The translations under genes and the position numbers were made by a program. This document shows, in pieces, positions 22,600 to 33,336 of a stretch of 64,000 bases of DNA; positions within the stretch are counted from its first letter, which is position 1; each line of letters begins with the position of its first letter. This DNA is from Durusdinium trenchii. Its lineage: Eukaryota; Sar; Dinophyceae; Suessiales; Symbiodiniaceae. The DNA lies in contig CAXAMN010022718.1 in NCBI GenBank assembly GCA_963970005.1, forward strand, positions 407,202 to 471,201, read 5' to 3'. Under the pieces are notes generated by a model, which worked only from the letters and a program-made list of their open reading frames with translations, did not search any database and had not been told where the DNA came from.

Positions 22600-23340
22600 A
22601 CTGTACTACAAAGTCGCCACTTCTCAGCTTCCAGCTCCACAGATTGCTCCGCGTACTACAGTTGCACTACAAAGTTGCCAGTTCTCATCTTCCAGCTCCC
22701 CAGATACTCCGCACACTACAGTTGTACTACAACTTCGCCAGTTCTCATCTCCCAGCTCCCCAGCGACTCCGCGTACTAAAGTTGTACTACAAAGTCGCCA
22801 GTTCTCAGCTTCCAGCTCCCCAGATACTCCGCACACTACAGTTGTACTACAACTTCGCCAGTTCTCATCCTCCAGCTCCCCAGCGACTCCGCGTACTAAA
22901 GTTGTACTACAAAGTCGCCAGTTCTCAGCTTCCAGCTCCACAGATTGCTCCGCGTACTAAAGTTGTACTAGGAAGTCGCCAGTTCTCATCTTCCAGCTCC
23001 ACAGAGACTCCGCGTACTCAAGTTGTACTCAAAGGTCGCCAGTTCTCAGCTTCCAGTTCCACAGATTGCTCCGCGTACTACAGTCGTACTACAAAGTCGC
23101 CAGTTCTCATCTTCCAGCTCCCCACAGATACTCCGCGTACTAAAGTTGTACTACAAAGTCGCCAGTTCTCATCTTCCAGCTCTCCAGGTACTCCGCGTAC
23201 TAAAGTTGTACTACAAAGCCGCCAGTTCTCAGCTTCCAGCTCCACAGATTGCTCCGCCTACTAAAGTTGTACAGTCGCCAGTTCTCATCTTCCCGCTCCC
23301 CAGATTCTCCGCGTACTAACGACGTACTAGAAAGTCGCCA
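22600..23340. repeat. 60-bp minisatellite, about 13 units
   Basis: The phrase AGTCGCCAGTTCTCA recurs at about 22612, 22673, 22733, 22793, 22853, 22913, 22974, 23034, 23094, 23157, 23217, 23273 and 23333, so the unit is close to 60 bp with occasional +1 units. Because 60 is a multiple of three, long frames stay open on both strands (for example LQLYYNFASSHLPAPQ on plus). Variants (GATTGC, GATACT and GCGACT ends) alternate, suggesting higher-order 2-4 unit blocks. No start context or non-repetitive coding flank supports a gene. Confidence 0.9.
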
Positions 23341-23690
23341 GTGCCTGCGTTTCGCGCACTCGACTCCGCAGAGGGTTGCGCGCGGGCGATCTCCGCAGAG
23401 GGTTGCGCGCACATGGGACAAATCGCACTCTCGCCTGCATTTCGCGCACTCGACACGCACGATCTCCGCAGACGGTTGCGCGCGCACAGACCCAATTGCA
23501 CTCTCGCCTGCATTTCGCGCACTCGACACGCACGATCTCCGCAGAGGGTTGCGCGCACANNNNNNNNNNTTTCGCGCACTCGACACGCACGATCTCCGCA
23601 GAGGGTTGCGCGCACACCGGACAGATCGCACTCTCGCCTGCATTTCGCGCACTCGACGCGCACGATCTCCGCAGAGGGTTGCATTTTCGG
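23341..23690. repeat. About 72-bp minisatellite abutting the 60-bp array
   Basis: The unit is TTTCGCGCACTCGACACGCA plus CGATCTCCGCAGAGGGTTGCGCGCACA and a variable GGACAAATCGCACTCTCGCCTGCA part. Copies start near 23348, 23439, 23512, 23570 and 23641. It begins directly at the end of the 60-bp array (GTCGCCAGT|GCCTGCG). The array contains the assembly gap, so its true length is unknown. Confidence 0.85.
23560..23569. other. Assembly gap (10 N)
   Basis: Ten N lie inside the 72-bp satellite. The number of repeat units here is therefore not reliable, and apparent frames through the gap are artefacts. Confidence 0.99.
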
Positions 23691-23869
23691 TTGACGCTGT
23701 TCGTCCCACCCTCCGCCTTTAAGAGAGAATTGATAAAGTGGGGAAATGTTTTTCATTAGGACATCTCCCGTGCAACTTTTCCGTACTCACACTTGCATAC
23801 TCATTGCACTTGCATACTTGCCGTTGGATGCTTTCACTCTTCCACTTACACTGGGGTACGTATAGACGT

Positions 23870-24001
23870 GTAAGTGTTCATGTTCAAGTGTAAGTGTGAA
23901 AGCGCAAGTGTTCAAGTGTACGTGTCGAAATGTCGGTGTTCAAGTGCAAGTGTGGAAGTGTCAGTGTGTAAGTGTAAGTGTCGAAGTGTCAGTGTTCAAG
24001 G
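23870..24001. repeat. AAGTGT hexamer array
   Basis: About 20 imperfect copies of (A/C)AAGTGT/(C/G)AAGTGT-like hexamers. It is not the TTTAGGG-type telomere repeat. A short preceding stretch (23785-23870) contains the reverse-strand form ACACTTGCAT. Confidence 0.75.
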
Positions 24002-24009
24002 GATTTTCC

Positions 24010-25250
24010 GGAAGAACCCTTCGCAATGCTTTCGGGAAAACAAACATCCTGCAAAGAACTTCTGTGAACTTGAAAAGGTTAGAAGAACAGAACTGCATCC
24101 TCGTTGATCTCTCTCGTATAGGAAAACCTAAATTCATCCACAGTTCTGAACGCGTGGCATTGTTACGCGTGCAAAACTCTGAGTGACATACCAGCGCCAC
24201 CCGATCCAAACTGGCAAAACTTAAAGGCATGAGTCGTTGGAAGGAAGGCGCACAAGCGCAGCGTCCATTGCAAGACTTTTCGAAAGGTCAGCGCCGGCAG
24301 TCCGGGCCGAATCGCAGCGACAGATCCAAGGATCCACAAAAGCTCGGCTCTGCGCCACTGCGTCTGTAACTTCCGCCCGTCACCGACTGTCGAAAAACAC
24401 TTAGGTCACGCCGCATACAAACACTTCTCACAGCGCGTAAGATCTTGCTCCTAGCGCCCATACGCAGCGATGGCATCTTTACGTTTACAAGTCATGTCCC
24501 CAAAATGGCAGACACATGTCAAAGTGGACCCCGCGCGTCCTCATTCACCCGGTTCACCCGGCGCGGCACCACCGCCTGTATACAGCAATGCACCGTGTCT
24601 GCTATGTACATGGTTTCTGGTCCTCCATCAATTTGAAAACAGAGGTACTCTCACAAGAAAGCAGCAGACTCTTGAGTTAGGAGCTCGCGCCTCCAGCTCC
24701 ACCACCTTTGACACAAGTGTCTGGCACAACTCTGGCACTGGCGCGCTTCTGTCTGACGTTCGTCGGTAGCATACAAAGCTCGGCGCCACCAGCTGGACCA
24801 ACCGGGCCACCACCTGGGCAAATGTATTCTTGGGCTGCTCTCAAATTTGGAAAACGCAGAGAAAACATTTCCAATGTCCAATTTTTCTTTCAAATAGTGA
24901 AAGCATTGCGATGGCGTGCAAAAATTCAAAACACATGTGAAAACGTGTTGAGGGAGGGGGCGAAGGGGGGTGAGTGCGAGATCCCTGGTGAGCTCCCCAC
25001 CTCTTTTCCTATCACATCCTCCCCCGCTACACCTTTTGATGCACTAATGGCTGTCAATTACATCACCTGCATCAAAACACCCCCAAACTGCAAATACTTT
25101 TCTTCGTTACCCCCTTTGCTCACTTCGTTCGCGCAACCCAACTCCAGCCTATAGCCTATCTATCTGGCTTTCGTGACATTGCAAAACATGACTTGCCTGC
25201 AGCGCCACCGCCTCCACCGGCACCTGCCAAAGCAGCTGAATCCGGTTTTG
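24010..25250. other. No gene recognised
   Basis: Frames are short and have no family signature. Nothing beyond simple sequence is supported. Confidence 0.5.
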
Positions 25251-25259
25251 GTGAATTCT

Positions 25260-25673
25260 TTAGTCAGCAATCCACAAGGAAAACACGTCGTCACAGAGAC
25301 GGGGCCAAGTACATGTCGCTGCAGTGGGCGCATCAACGGTCACGCAATCTCTAAGACACATTGGCGAAACTAAGGGCGGCGCCAGCACCACCTGCAACAG
25401 ACTCTGCATGACAAGGTTGGCCTTACACGTGGTTGGCCTGTCACCTTCAGCGCGGTTCAGGAGCAGCTGCAAGTCAGCGGCAGAAAGGCCTTTAGCAGCC
25501 TGCCAAGCTTGATCGTTTCGCGCAAGCAGAGTAAGATCACAACACCCAGCGTGCGCCTTCAGAAGCCGCTGCCTCTTGGCAGCAAGCAGTTTCTGGTCTT
25601 TGGCCGCGCGTTTGCATTCACGTTTCAGCTCAACTCGGCGCCGCTTCAAGGCTTCCATCTCTTGATGGAGCAA
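25260..25673 (-). CDS. Basic coiled-coil protein fragment
   Basis: The minus-strand frame starts LHQEMEALKRRRVELKRECK and continues RAAKDQKLLAAKRQRLLKAH, a Lys/Arg-rich heptad-like helix of about 45 residues, then GLSAADLQLLLNRAEGDRPT. A very similar basic helix occurs at 57003-57239. I do not recognise the family and cannot say what the helix binds. The downstream half (LQVVLAPPLVSPMCLRDCVT) is less convincing, and the C-terminus may be read-through. It could be a fragment of a mobile-element protein. Confidence 0.35.
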   Translation of the reverse strand: MLHQEMEALKRRRVELKRECKRAAKDQKLLAAKRQRLLKAHAGCCDLTLLARNDQAWQAAKGLSAADLQLLLNRAEGDRPTTCKANLVMQSLLQVVLAPPLVSPMCLRDCVTVDAPTAATCTWPRLCDDVFSLWIAD

Positions 25674-26215
25674 CGCCTCACCGCCAAAAAATGCAAACGA
25701 GGACAGAAGAAGAGAGAACGATTCAAAGAGTGCTTTGGGCTTTGTTCAGCCTTAACCAGCTGGCTGCTTGACTGAAAGGCTGCAATTAAGCCTGGATAGC
25801 AAAGATATTTGTGAGCAGCACCATAGCGGCACCCTTAGTGGAATCTCCAAAGCGCACGCGGCCACTCATCCGGCAGCACTCTGCAGCAGCACTAGCACCA
25901 GGCTCCAAGTTAACAGCGCACGCAGCCAGCTCACAGCCACCAGCCCCGGCACCCAGCACCGACACCCTGTCTGCGCGCACACCCAGCCCATTCTTGTTCG
26001 AACAAAGGTCCCGTAGCTACCACTATCTGAAACAAAACGACACTTGCAGCGACATCACTTTTGGCTGCGGAAACAGCTTCGTTTTCCGGACCCCACAGGG
26101 TGGGCCTCCTCAGTATGCAACCAGGGCGGCCATCGCATCCCTGGGCAGATGGCGAAAGCGTTTTCTTCCGTGTGATTCCTCTCTATTTGTGCCGGCCAGG
26201 TGGCTTGACCAGCCT

Positions 26216-26951
26216 TCAGAGCACAGTACAGTCTAAGAAGGCCCTGCTTGCTGTGTACCTCAACGAGGGTGGTTCAGCAAGTTCTGGCAGGGCCGCACAG
26301 TTCATGAAGGCTTTGACTCTAATGGTGTGAAGAGTGGGCGGTAGACTGACTTCCCTGAGGCTGGTGCAATGTACAAAGATAAAATTCTTGGATTTCTTCA
26401 ATCTTTGTGTTGGAGAGGTCGACTTTCTTCAGCAAGTGACAGTTGTCACAGGCATGTGCCCTAGCACCGAGAAGTCCTGCGTGAGCGTGAGTGTGGTTGT
26501 CCCCGTAGAGCTGAGGCAGCCTTGTGCCAGTTCTCTGGCAGTACTTTGTGGTGACAGCCCGCTTGGGGGAAGAGCATCTCGCAGGTTGAACTCGGCAAGG
26601 TTTATACAGTCTCGAAAGAGGTAGTGCCCAAATTTGGTGGCGCTACAAAACTGATTGGCAACTCCTTCAACTGCATACACCCATTGCAAGGAGCTGCACT
26701 CCGCAATGGCAAACTCTCGACAACCAGGTGCAGTGACACTGTTGAGCAGTTGGCAGCGTCGAAATGCATTGTCGGCAATGCCCACGACTGTTGCCGGCAG
26801 TCTGACAAATTCGAAGTTGCCGGCAGCTTTGCCAAGCTTCAGCACCAACAAATCTGATGCCTGGCTCAATGCTGACATGAAAGCCGCGGTACTCCCGCGA
26901 ACGCTCCTTCCGGGACCATTTCTTTTGGGTTGTTGGGGACACAGGAGTCAC
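26216..26951 (-). pseudogene. LRR-II-related pseudogene
   Basis: Pieces in two frames on the minus strand align with the intact LRR-II frame at 33337-34620: IRFVGAEAWQSCRQLRI, then FEFVRLPATVVGIADNAFRR, LLNSVTAPGCREF, CSSLQWVYAVEGVANQF, CINLAEFNLRDALPPSGL and FVHCTSLREVSLPPTLHTIR. Frame changes near 26840 and 26420 and loss of the N-terminal domain mark it as a pseudogene. It lies immediately upstream of module F on the opposite strand. Confidence 0.7.
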
Positions 26952-27122
26952 CGACTTCAGAGAGTGTGTCGCAGTTCCTGCGCGGCAGAGACGCTTGGCG
27001 CTGAAGAAGGTCCAGACGCAGGAGAACTGTGTCGCGGCTTCATAGCAGAGCTGCGAAAAGTCGACACAGCTGTCGAGCAGGACATTTCAATGTCTGTGCT
27101 GTGAGCCTCATCGGAGTCACCG

Positions 27123-28280
27123 ATGCGAAAGACACCTGTAATCGTCTTACTCAAGACACTGGGTTTGGCTCGCAGAAAAGCCTTGCTTCAGTCTTGCAGC
27201 TCTTCGTCAACAACTTCGACGGCCATGCACTGGCTACAGGTGGACAAGCACCCGAAACCTCTTTGTGGATGCTGGCACGAAGCTGGTGGACAACTCAGCG
27301 CTGCGAGAGACTTTGCAGAGCTAACACCCGTGTGTTGGTTGGGTAAGCAGAAAGTGTCAAGTCTCCGTGAAATGGCAAAACGCGCAGTGCATCCCCCCTT
27401 GGAACTTGACACTCAAGGTGTCTCATTCACAGAATCCGCACAGGCAATTTGTCTCCAAGAGCAGTTGGAAGTCAGTCTCATTCGATTTCATATCACAGTG
27501 CAGCAGGTCACGTTTCCTCTATGTTTGGTTGCTGCCAGTTGCTTGCGACCGCAAGTTCGACCTCGCTTTGGTGACATCCCGGCTTGGCCACTACGGATGA
27601 TTCCTGAGGTGCTGACCCAATGCACCGTTGATATGCCGAGTGGGCTCACCCTGTGGCCTTTTGCTGATGATCCACACATCACGCAAGAGGGTTTCATCTT
27701 GCACGGACGCAGTGTTGAAAGCAGAGCAAAAGTATACCGCTTCCTGCTGCAGCGTGAAATACCGAGCAATGTTGCGCCAAATGTTCGTGAACACCTTGTG
27801 TGGCACCAAGAAGAGGGTAGGCTGATTCAAATTTTCCCTTTCAGTGCGCTGGAGCACCTTACGCTGCAAAGCTTCCCGCCCCCTGCCAAGCGCCATGCGG
27901 CCACGCATATTTCCCCACAGCCGTCCTTCTCGCATATGCTACCGGAGCCCCCTATATTTGCCGTGTATCAAGAAGAGCCGACAATCCCCTGTGGGGTATA
28001 TGCAGCTCAGGCTGCACGACCGCAGATGCACGGTGAGGATAGTGACGCACAAGAGGAGGCATTGGGAAGGGCGCATCATCGCCTCCCCTTTTTGAGCCTA
28101 GTTCGTGAAGCGCTTCGCAGGGTGTCTGATGTCTGGCACAATACTCAAGGTTTGCTCCACACTCTCCAAAGCAACCCGCTTCGAAGCAACAGCCATGCCC
28201 ATCAGAGTGGCACTAGGGCGTGCCAAGCAATCTGTACTGAAATGGAAACGCTGGAAGATGCATTGGAGCAGTTGCTGTAG
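27123..28280 (+). CDS. Module F, first frame; unknown protein of the helicase cassette
   Basis: An open frame of 385 codons with protein-like composition (QAICLQEQLEVSLIRFHITV, EVLTQCTVDMPSGLTLWPFA, EREIPSNVAPNVREHLVWHQ-like passage near residue 215) ending LHTLQSNPL and ALEQLL. No domain is recognised. Two further plus-strand frames follow (28400-29287, 29373-30161), and the last is homologous to a frame just upstream of the GT gene in copy B, so I place this as the 5' part of the same large gene or gene series. The first 40 codons may be spurious. The start is not certain. Confidence 0.5.
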   Translation: MRKTPVIVLLKTLGLARRKALLQSCSSSSTTSTAMHWLQVDKHPKPLCGCWHEAGGQLSAARDFAELTPVCWLGKQKVSSLREMAKRAVHPPLELDTQGVSFTESAQAICLQEQLEVSLIRFHITVQQVTFPLCLVAASCLRPQVRPRFGDIPAWPLRMIPEVLTQCTVDMPSGLTLWPFADDPHITQEGFILHGRSVESRAKVYRFLLQREIPSNVAPNVREHLVWHQEEGRLIQIFPFSALEHLTLQSFPPPAKRHAATHISPQPSFSHMLPEPPIFAVYQEEPTIPCGVYAAQAARPQMHGEDSDAQEEALGRAHHRLPFLSLVREALRRVSDVWHNTQGLLHTLQSNPLRSNSHAHQSGTRACQAICTEMETLEDALEQLL

Positions 28281-28399
28281 GGGAGACAAGCTCCTTGCTA
28301 TGTTGGAAAGCTACGCCGCGATGAGGGTTGAAAAGGACACAGCTTTCCCTATCCCTCTCAGTTGTTTTGCCATGCCAACTGTATAGTAGAGGCCAGTAG

Positions 28400-29287
28400 A
28401 TGAGGGCACCCACCAATCCTCATGTTGTCACCACATCGCTAGTCTCTGGGCCATCAAAGAATGCAATCCCCCTGAGCGAACATGGGCGAGCATGTTTGCA
28501 GACCATTGGCTCGAGGCGCGCACTGCATGGTGACGCAGGTGAAAGCTGTAGAAGCGGTAGTCGCACTGCAGGCATGAGTCTGCCGGTCTCAATTGGACCA
28601 AATCGTTGCGAACTCATCTATAACCATGACAAACAGCCGCTACTTGAGCTGTCCCTTCGGATTTGCCTCCCAATCAAAGAACTCCTCAGCACGCTGAGCC
28701 AGCTTGCCCCCCGAGTAAACAAGCAGGCAAATAAGCCGCCGCGCCCAGTTGCCAAGGCTCCGCCCAATGAAGAAAAGCGCAAAGATCCGGACATCCCTGC
28801 GAAAGGTCAACAGCCTGCGCGGAAGAGCTGCCTGCCCCAAGGCGGCAGCTCCTCTAACTGGCAACCATTATATCACCCGTGGGAACAGAGCCTGCAGCCA
28901 CAATGGGAGGAGTACCCAGTTATCTCTGCTGTTTGGCAAGAAGAATGGGCTCCTAGTAGCCCCCAAGTCGAAGAGCAGGTGCAACTTCTGTGGGCACTGT
29001 CTGATAAGCCAGTCTCCAGATACCGCAAACCACCCCCTGCTCAATCCAAACCGATTGCTACAGCTCCAGGGCGACCAGAAAAAGAGGTTAGAATCGTACT
29101 GCCCCAGGAAGGAAACAAAAGTCCGCAAAGCCCGCAAAGCTCTACGGCAATAGCCACAAGGGCCGTCCCATTGACGCAAAAGGACACGAAGGAGCAGACT
29201 GAGAGCGAACCGCAAGAGGCAACAACAGAGGAACACTGGCCGCCGCCAAGACTGGGTGCTCACCCAAAAAAGTGTCCAGTACAGTAA
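28400..29287 (+). CDS. Module F, second frame; Pro/Gln/Lys-rich linker protein
   Basis: An open frame of 295 codons. The first part has GMSLPVSIGPNRCELIYNHD then LLELSLRICLPIKELLSTLS. The rest is a disordered, charged Pro/Gln/Ser/Lys tract (KPPRPVAKAPPNEEKRKDPD and beyond). It lies in a different frame from its neighbours on both sides with short gaps, consistent with one ancestral frame broken by indels or with separate exons. No family is recognised. Confidence 0.45.
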   Translation: MRAPTNPHVVTTSLVSGPSKNAIPLSEHGRACLQTIGSRRALHGDAGESCRSGSRTAGMSLPVSIGPNRCELIYNHDKQPLLELSLRICLPIKELLSTLSQLAPRVNKQANKPPRPVAKAPPNEEKRKDPDIPAKGQQPARKSCLPQGGSSSNWQPLYHPWEQSLQPQWEEYPVISAVWQEEWAPSSPQVEEQVQLLWALSDKPVSRYRKPPPAQSKPIATAPGRPEKEVRIVLPQEGNKSPQSPQSSTAIATRAVPLTQKDTKEQTESEPQEATTEEHWPPPRLGAHPKKCPVQ

Positions 29288-29372
29288 AGCTCATTTGCAA
29301 ACTCCTCTCCCGGCTCAAGGGCGCTGCCCTCCCAACTGGGCAGTCGAATAGGATACAGCCCTTTAGGGAAAC

Positions 29373-30161
29373 TTGCATTTTTCGAGGTCTCCCATTTGCT
29401 GTTTTTTGGTCTTTAGCGCTGCTGTAAGAGGCTCAGACACACCTCTAGCACAGGTTTGTTGCCCTGCACGGTGCGCCACTATGATGCCTCCTATGCCGCC
29501 TTGGGCAGTAGGTAACACGCCAGAGCCGGTATCCCTTGATATCGACGGTTTTGTCGACGTGTCTGCTTATGTTCGGCTCGAAGAAACATGCCCGGACATC
29601 CATTATGGAGCCCTTGACATACAAGTAAACTTCCATCATGAAGGCAGCCTCATGAATGTGTACACGCTGCATTTCTTTGCCCTGGAAGAAAACTACCCAA
29701 GATGTGCAGCGGGTGTTCAAGGTTGGCAAGATGGTTTCACCTTCCCCTCTGCCCTGACGAAGAGGCGGGTGAAGTACCAGGAACGGTGGATCAATGTCTG
29801 TACACAGCAGTGTTTGGCCATCAATGATCGGGGGGTTAGTGTCTATGGCTCCAACAAAGGGTACCGGTGGCGAATGGTCCACCATATCCTCTATCATGAG
29901 CAGCCCCTGCTGTCGCTCATGACTAATAATGCTGCTGCCCTCTCGCGGTCCCCTATAGGATGGCCGCCTGTAACGTGGTTGTGGATGCGACCGCAAGGAG
30001 TAGCCCCGCGGCAAATGGCCCGCAGGCGAGTGGAACCGGATCCGCATGTTAGTGCAGCTGAAACCGGACAGCGATTTACTGCTAGAGAACACCACCGAGT
30101 TGATACTGCCCTATACAACCGTGTGCAAGCCATGTTAGTACGTCGCGCTACAAGATGTTGA
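29373..30161 (+). CDS. Conserved module X of the cassette (copy F)
   Basis: Residues roughly 65-180 align with the frame at 40721-41244: GWQDGFTFPSALTKRRVKY versus EWMEGFEFPPALLKLRATVE, QQCLAINDRGVSVYGSNKGY versus QGCIAINTRGATTYGTKRTR, and a similar end (REHHRVDTALYNR versus ERVHHQIESALHAR). The conserved core QxC(L/I)AIN.RG..(V/T)YG..(K/R)..R.RM..HI..HE is not a motif I recognise. In both copies it lies some 400-600 bases upstream of the start of a frame encoding DPW followed by an acidic stretch. Role unknown. Confidence 0.55.
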   Translation: MHFSRSPICCFLVFSAAVRGSDTPLAQVCCPARCATMMPPMPPWAVGNTPEPVSLDIDGFVDVSAYVRLEETCPDIHYGALDIQVNFHHEGSLMNVYTLHFFALEENYPRCAAGVQGWQDGFTFPSALTKRRVKYQERWINVCTQQCLAINDRGVSVYGSNKGYRWRMVHHILYHEQPLLSLMTNNAAALSRSPIGWPPVTWLWMRPQGVAPRQMARRRVEPDPHVSAAETGQRFTAREHHRVDTALYNRVQAMLVRRATRC

Positions 30162-30778
30162 ACGGCTCTTGCCAAGCATGCCCCCCCCCTGTACAGCGCA
30201 GCATGCACCTACCGCTCACGAGGGTGCATGCAGATCTAAACGGCCTTCTTTTTGTTGCATACCTCCTAGCAAGCATACACCCCAATTCGGACGACTTTGA
30301 TATCTAAGAGGATTAAGTTCAAAGGCGGTCCAGACGATCAGCTACAGTACCTAGCAAGGTAGGGGGTCTATAGGTTGCCCAATTGTGCTGTTGCGGTAGT
30401 TTCAATTTGTGAGCCAAAGGGTTTGATGACTTGCAGGAGGATATGGCCGCTCTTATCACAATGGTCCAGTTGCTCAACCCCAGTGGGGGGGGGGCCGGTG
30501 CGTAAGCATTAGAGGTCGTTTGTTTCTTACAGGCACAAAATATAGCTATTGTTGCCTTTGGATGATCATTGCACTTCTGCAGCCGTGTTGGCTCCCAGCA
30601 GCCGCATTCACTTCTCCAGGAGCCTCAGCACGTTAGTGCAGTCCACCCGTGTGGAAGGCAACTTGAGTTGCGATAACTACATTGCCGGGCCTGTAAGTGC
30701 CCTGTCGTAGTGATAGAGCCGCCAACCCGCGTTGGTGGCCTTTCCCCTGAGCCCTAAGCTTGTCCGTCCGGTCCCAGC
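30162..30778. other. Spacer between module X and the next frame
   Basis: No coding signature. It contains poly-C (30181-30190) and poly-G (30486-30494) runs. It corresponds in position to the 420-base spacer 41245-41666 of copy B, and I see no obvious sequence identity or spliced-leader relic. Confidence 0.5.
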
Positions 30779-30952
30779 ATGGCATATCCTGTCGATCCGT
30801 GGGCAGTAAGTGACAATGAAGAGGACGCCGGAATGGCCAGAGGAACACTAGACATTTTTGGAGGGTCAGATGAGGAACATGCCCGTACTGTCCCCCAGCT
30901 GCAATCCAGCCCAGGGTGGATCACCCAACAAAAGAGACAAGTCTTTTTGTAA
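30779..30952 (+). pseudogene. Truncated start of a GT-like frame (copy F)
   Basis: The frame begins MAYPVDPWAVSDNEEDAGMA. Position after module X and the DPW plus acidic opening mirror MSHDPWMEDSNSLDLIDCVE at the start of the GT frame of copy B (41667). It ends where the minus-strand fragment E begins (about 30950), so only the first 50 or so codons remain. Confidence 0.4.
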
Positions 30953-31953
30953 AGGCAAGCAGGCCATACTGCCAGAAACGAGGGCTTGCATACAGGGCTA
31001 ACTGTTTTTGAGTGATGAAAGGGCACGCTGGGTGTCCACTCTTCACGAAGGTGAACAGGTTGGCCAGGGGAGCAGCAAAAGCTTCACTTATACGGTGAAG
31101 GTCTCCTATGTAGGCTTGGTTGATTTCATCTGGAATGCCCCCAAAGGAGAAGCCACGGAGTGCTTTTTCTGTTACCCGCTTCCAGAGGCATGTACGGACA
31201 AGGCGGTTAAGTTGCTTGTTGGAGATTGCAAGCCTCGCCATCGGCCATTCCCTGGGCAGGTCACTATAGATTTGCAGTGAGGGGAGCGGCACACTTTGTC
31301 CGTCCGCTACTTGGCTGCTCGAGCCGCACTTTGATAGTCGTATAGTGCCTGCATGGCTCTCTGCTCAGATTCCAGCTGGAGATCAGTGGCAGCAGTGCCA
31401 CCTCGTTCTGCATGCCCTTGATCACAGGCAATATCAATTTCTGTCATGGCATGTGGGCGCTCTTGCATTGACATTGGATGGTCAGGCGGCGGCTCGGGGT
31501 TCCCGCAAACGGGAGCCTCTTGCTTGTGAGCATTCCGACTGGCTAGATCTGTCAGTGTGGCGGGTGGTTGTTCGTGTTCAGGGATGCTACCAAGCGGTTG
31601 CTTGGATGCTGGAGCAGGTGATTGCCGTAGCTTTTGCTCTCCCTGCACAAGCCTTAGACCCCGGTCTTCGTTTGATTGGGGACCCAGAGGAGAGCGATGT
31701 GGGGCTGTTACCCTGGGGGTCCACACCCTGCGGGGGCAGTGTGCTGCTTACCTCATCTTCTACTGTCAGCATGTCGTCTTGTGCTGGTCGTGTTTCAGGG
31801 GAGGCCGGATGATGGCTAAGGCAATCACTCTCATCTGCTGAGGAGGTGGTAGCACTGTCACTGTCCTCCATGCGCGCGTCGTCTTCTTCCGGCTGCACAG
31901 CGCTCGGCATTGCAGGCGACTCAGAGGAGGAGCTGTGGACAGAGACGGCTTCA
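30950..31953 (-). pseudogene. Helicase-cassette tail fragment E
   Basis: Minus strand, starting immediately beside the A tract of the LRR-II unit: NEAVSVHSSSSESP, an acidic Ser-rich linker, GSPIKRRPGSKAC, then SLQIYSDLPREWPMARLAIS and ALYASPRFWQYGLLAF, where homology stops at about 30950. It matches copies A (about 37530-36520) and B (about 47980-48980). Frameshifts near 31700 and 31300 split it. Its 5' boundary (EAVSV) is the same point at which copy A is recombined. Confidence 0.75.
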
Positions 31954-33336
31954 TTTTTTTTCCACGAGTGCGGACGCCGTGTGGGCATGGTGCCCAGGTC
32001 ATCATTGAAGGAAGGGAAATACAATCAGATGGTGGAGAAAAGGACAAAGACAACCCAACAACAAACCAAAACAACCAAAACAACCACCAACCAGCCCACG
32101 GGGCGAGTCTCCACCATCTTGTAGTCTTTCCTCTGTGCTGAGGTGAAACAAGTGAAACAAAAACTACTGACTCTCTATGGGCCTGAATTCTCGAACGAAG
32201 AGCATGGCAGCGCTGGTTTGTGCTCTAGCAAAGTTTCCAAAAAGTCTTCAAAGGGACTTCGCTTCTCAATTACCAGTGACCAGCGGCCACTGCACGGTGT
32301 GGCAAAAACATGGTCACGATGCAGGTCCCGAGCATAGCAATGCTCCATCGCCGGTTGTATCCATGTCAAGGTGGATCAGTGGTTGCTATGCTTCATGCCG
32401 TGGAAAAAACCTTTCTTGTGGCACAACCCATTCAACTGATTGCACTTACAAGTCCAGAGGCATATTAGTTGGTGATGTTCAGACAGTGGCGGCCATAGCA
32501 AACGACGAAAGCCTGCAGGTAAGGGTGCGAAAGGTACACCCCCCCGAGGGGAGGTCATCTCAGCACCCTTCGGCACCCGGAGGTGCCAAAAAGGGGTGTC
32601 CTCTAACTCCATGAAATGCTGCGTCATTGCAAAAAGTGGTCTGTTGCGTGCAAGGCCCGTGTGAAACAGGTGAAACGTTGGACCTATCCTAGCATGGTAT
32701 CTGTACCTCTTTGTACAAAATTGGAAATGTCTGACATCAACAGAGGGAACTAAGGTTCCCCCTGGGCATCCTCCATTGCCACTCTCTACCACCCGCCTGT
32801 TGGGAACGAGGAGCTAAGGCTCTCATTCCTACTGGCTCACTGTATTGCGAATGGCGAAAAGAGATTGACGATCCTATTTAGTGTTTACGCATTTCCTTTG
32901 CCGTAGCTTGCTGGCGATGTGCTTATCCGCCATTCCCGCTGCGAAAGCATTGCTGGTCTTTGTAGGTCTGGAAGGTCTTCTCTCCATAGATCGCTGACAT
33001 CTGCCGACCGTTCTCGGCGCTGCTTGGACTAGACGAGTTACCCACCTTTGTCAAGGACATATGTCCTTCGCCATGCGTCGCTTTTTCTTTGCTTGTACTT
33101 TACTCGAAAGTGCGTACTGCCTGCAATAGCGTATAGCGCCATGTAAGGCAGGAGTAGAAACCTCCTGTAGAGAGGTACGCTGAAGGAAGGCTTCTTTTGC
33201 CGTGATCCTCAGCTCTACTCATGGTAGTTGGCCTGCAGTGGCCTCTGGCCTACTCTGGACTCGAGCTAAGACGCACGCCTAGACTCTTGATGAGTGTCAG
33301 TGCGACTGCATTAGCTGTGATCCGAGAGGCTTGTCC
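31954..33336 (-). mobile_element. 3' tail of LRR-II unit, locus 2, ending in a poly(A) tract
   Basis: Read on the minus strand, this follows the LRR-II stop and ends with a stem-loop (TGGGC/GCCCA, 31982-31996), CGTCCGCACTCGTGG and eight A (31954-31961). An internal 12-bp stem (32027-32038 with 32108-32119) encloses a G/T-rich loop. The stem sequence differs from locus 1 on both arms while pairing is kept. The A tract is followed at once by fragment E. No frame in it is credible. Confidence 0.7.

Noticed and set aside
22644..23264. 206-codon frame with a 20-residue repeat
   Set aside because: A 60-bp satellite necessarily keeps frames open. There is no flanking unique coding sequence, and equally long frames exist on the other strand.
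23870..24001. Telomere-like array
   Set aside because: The hexamer is AAGTGT-like, not TTTAGGG or a known telomere repeat.
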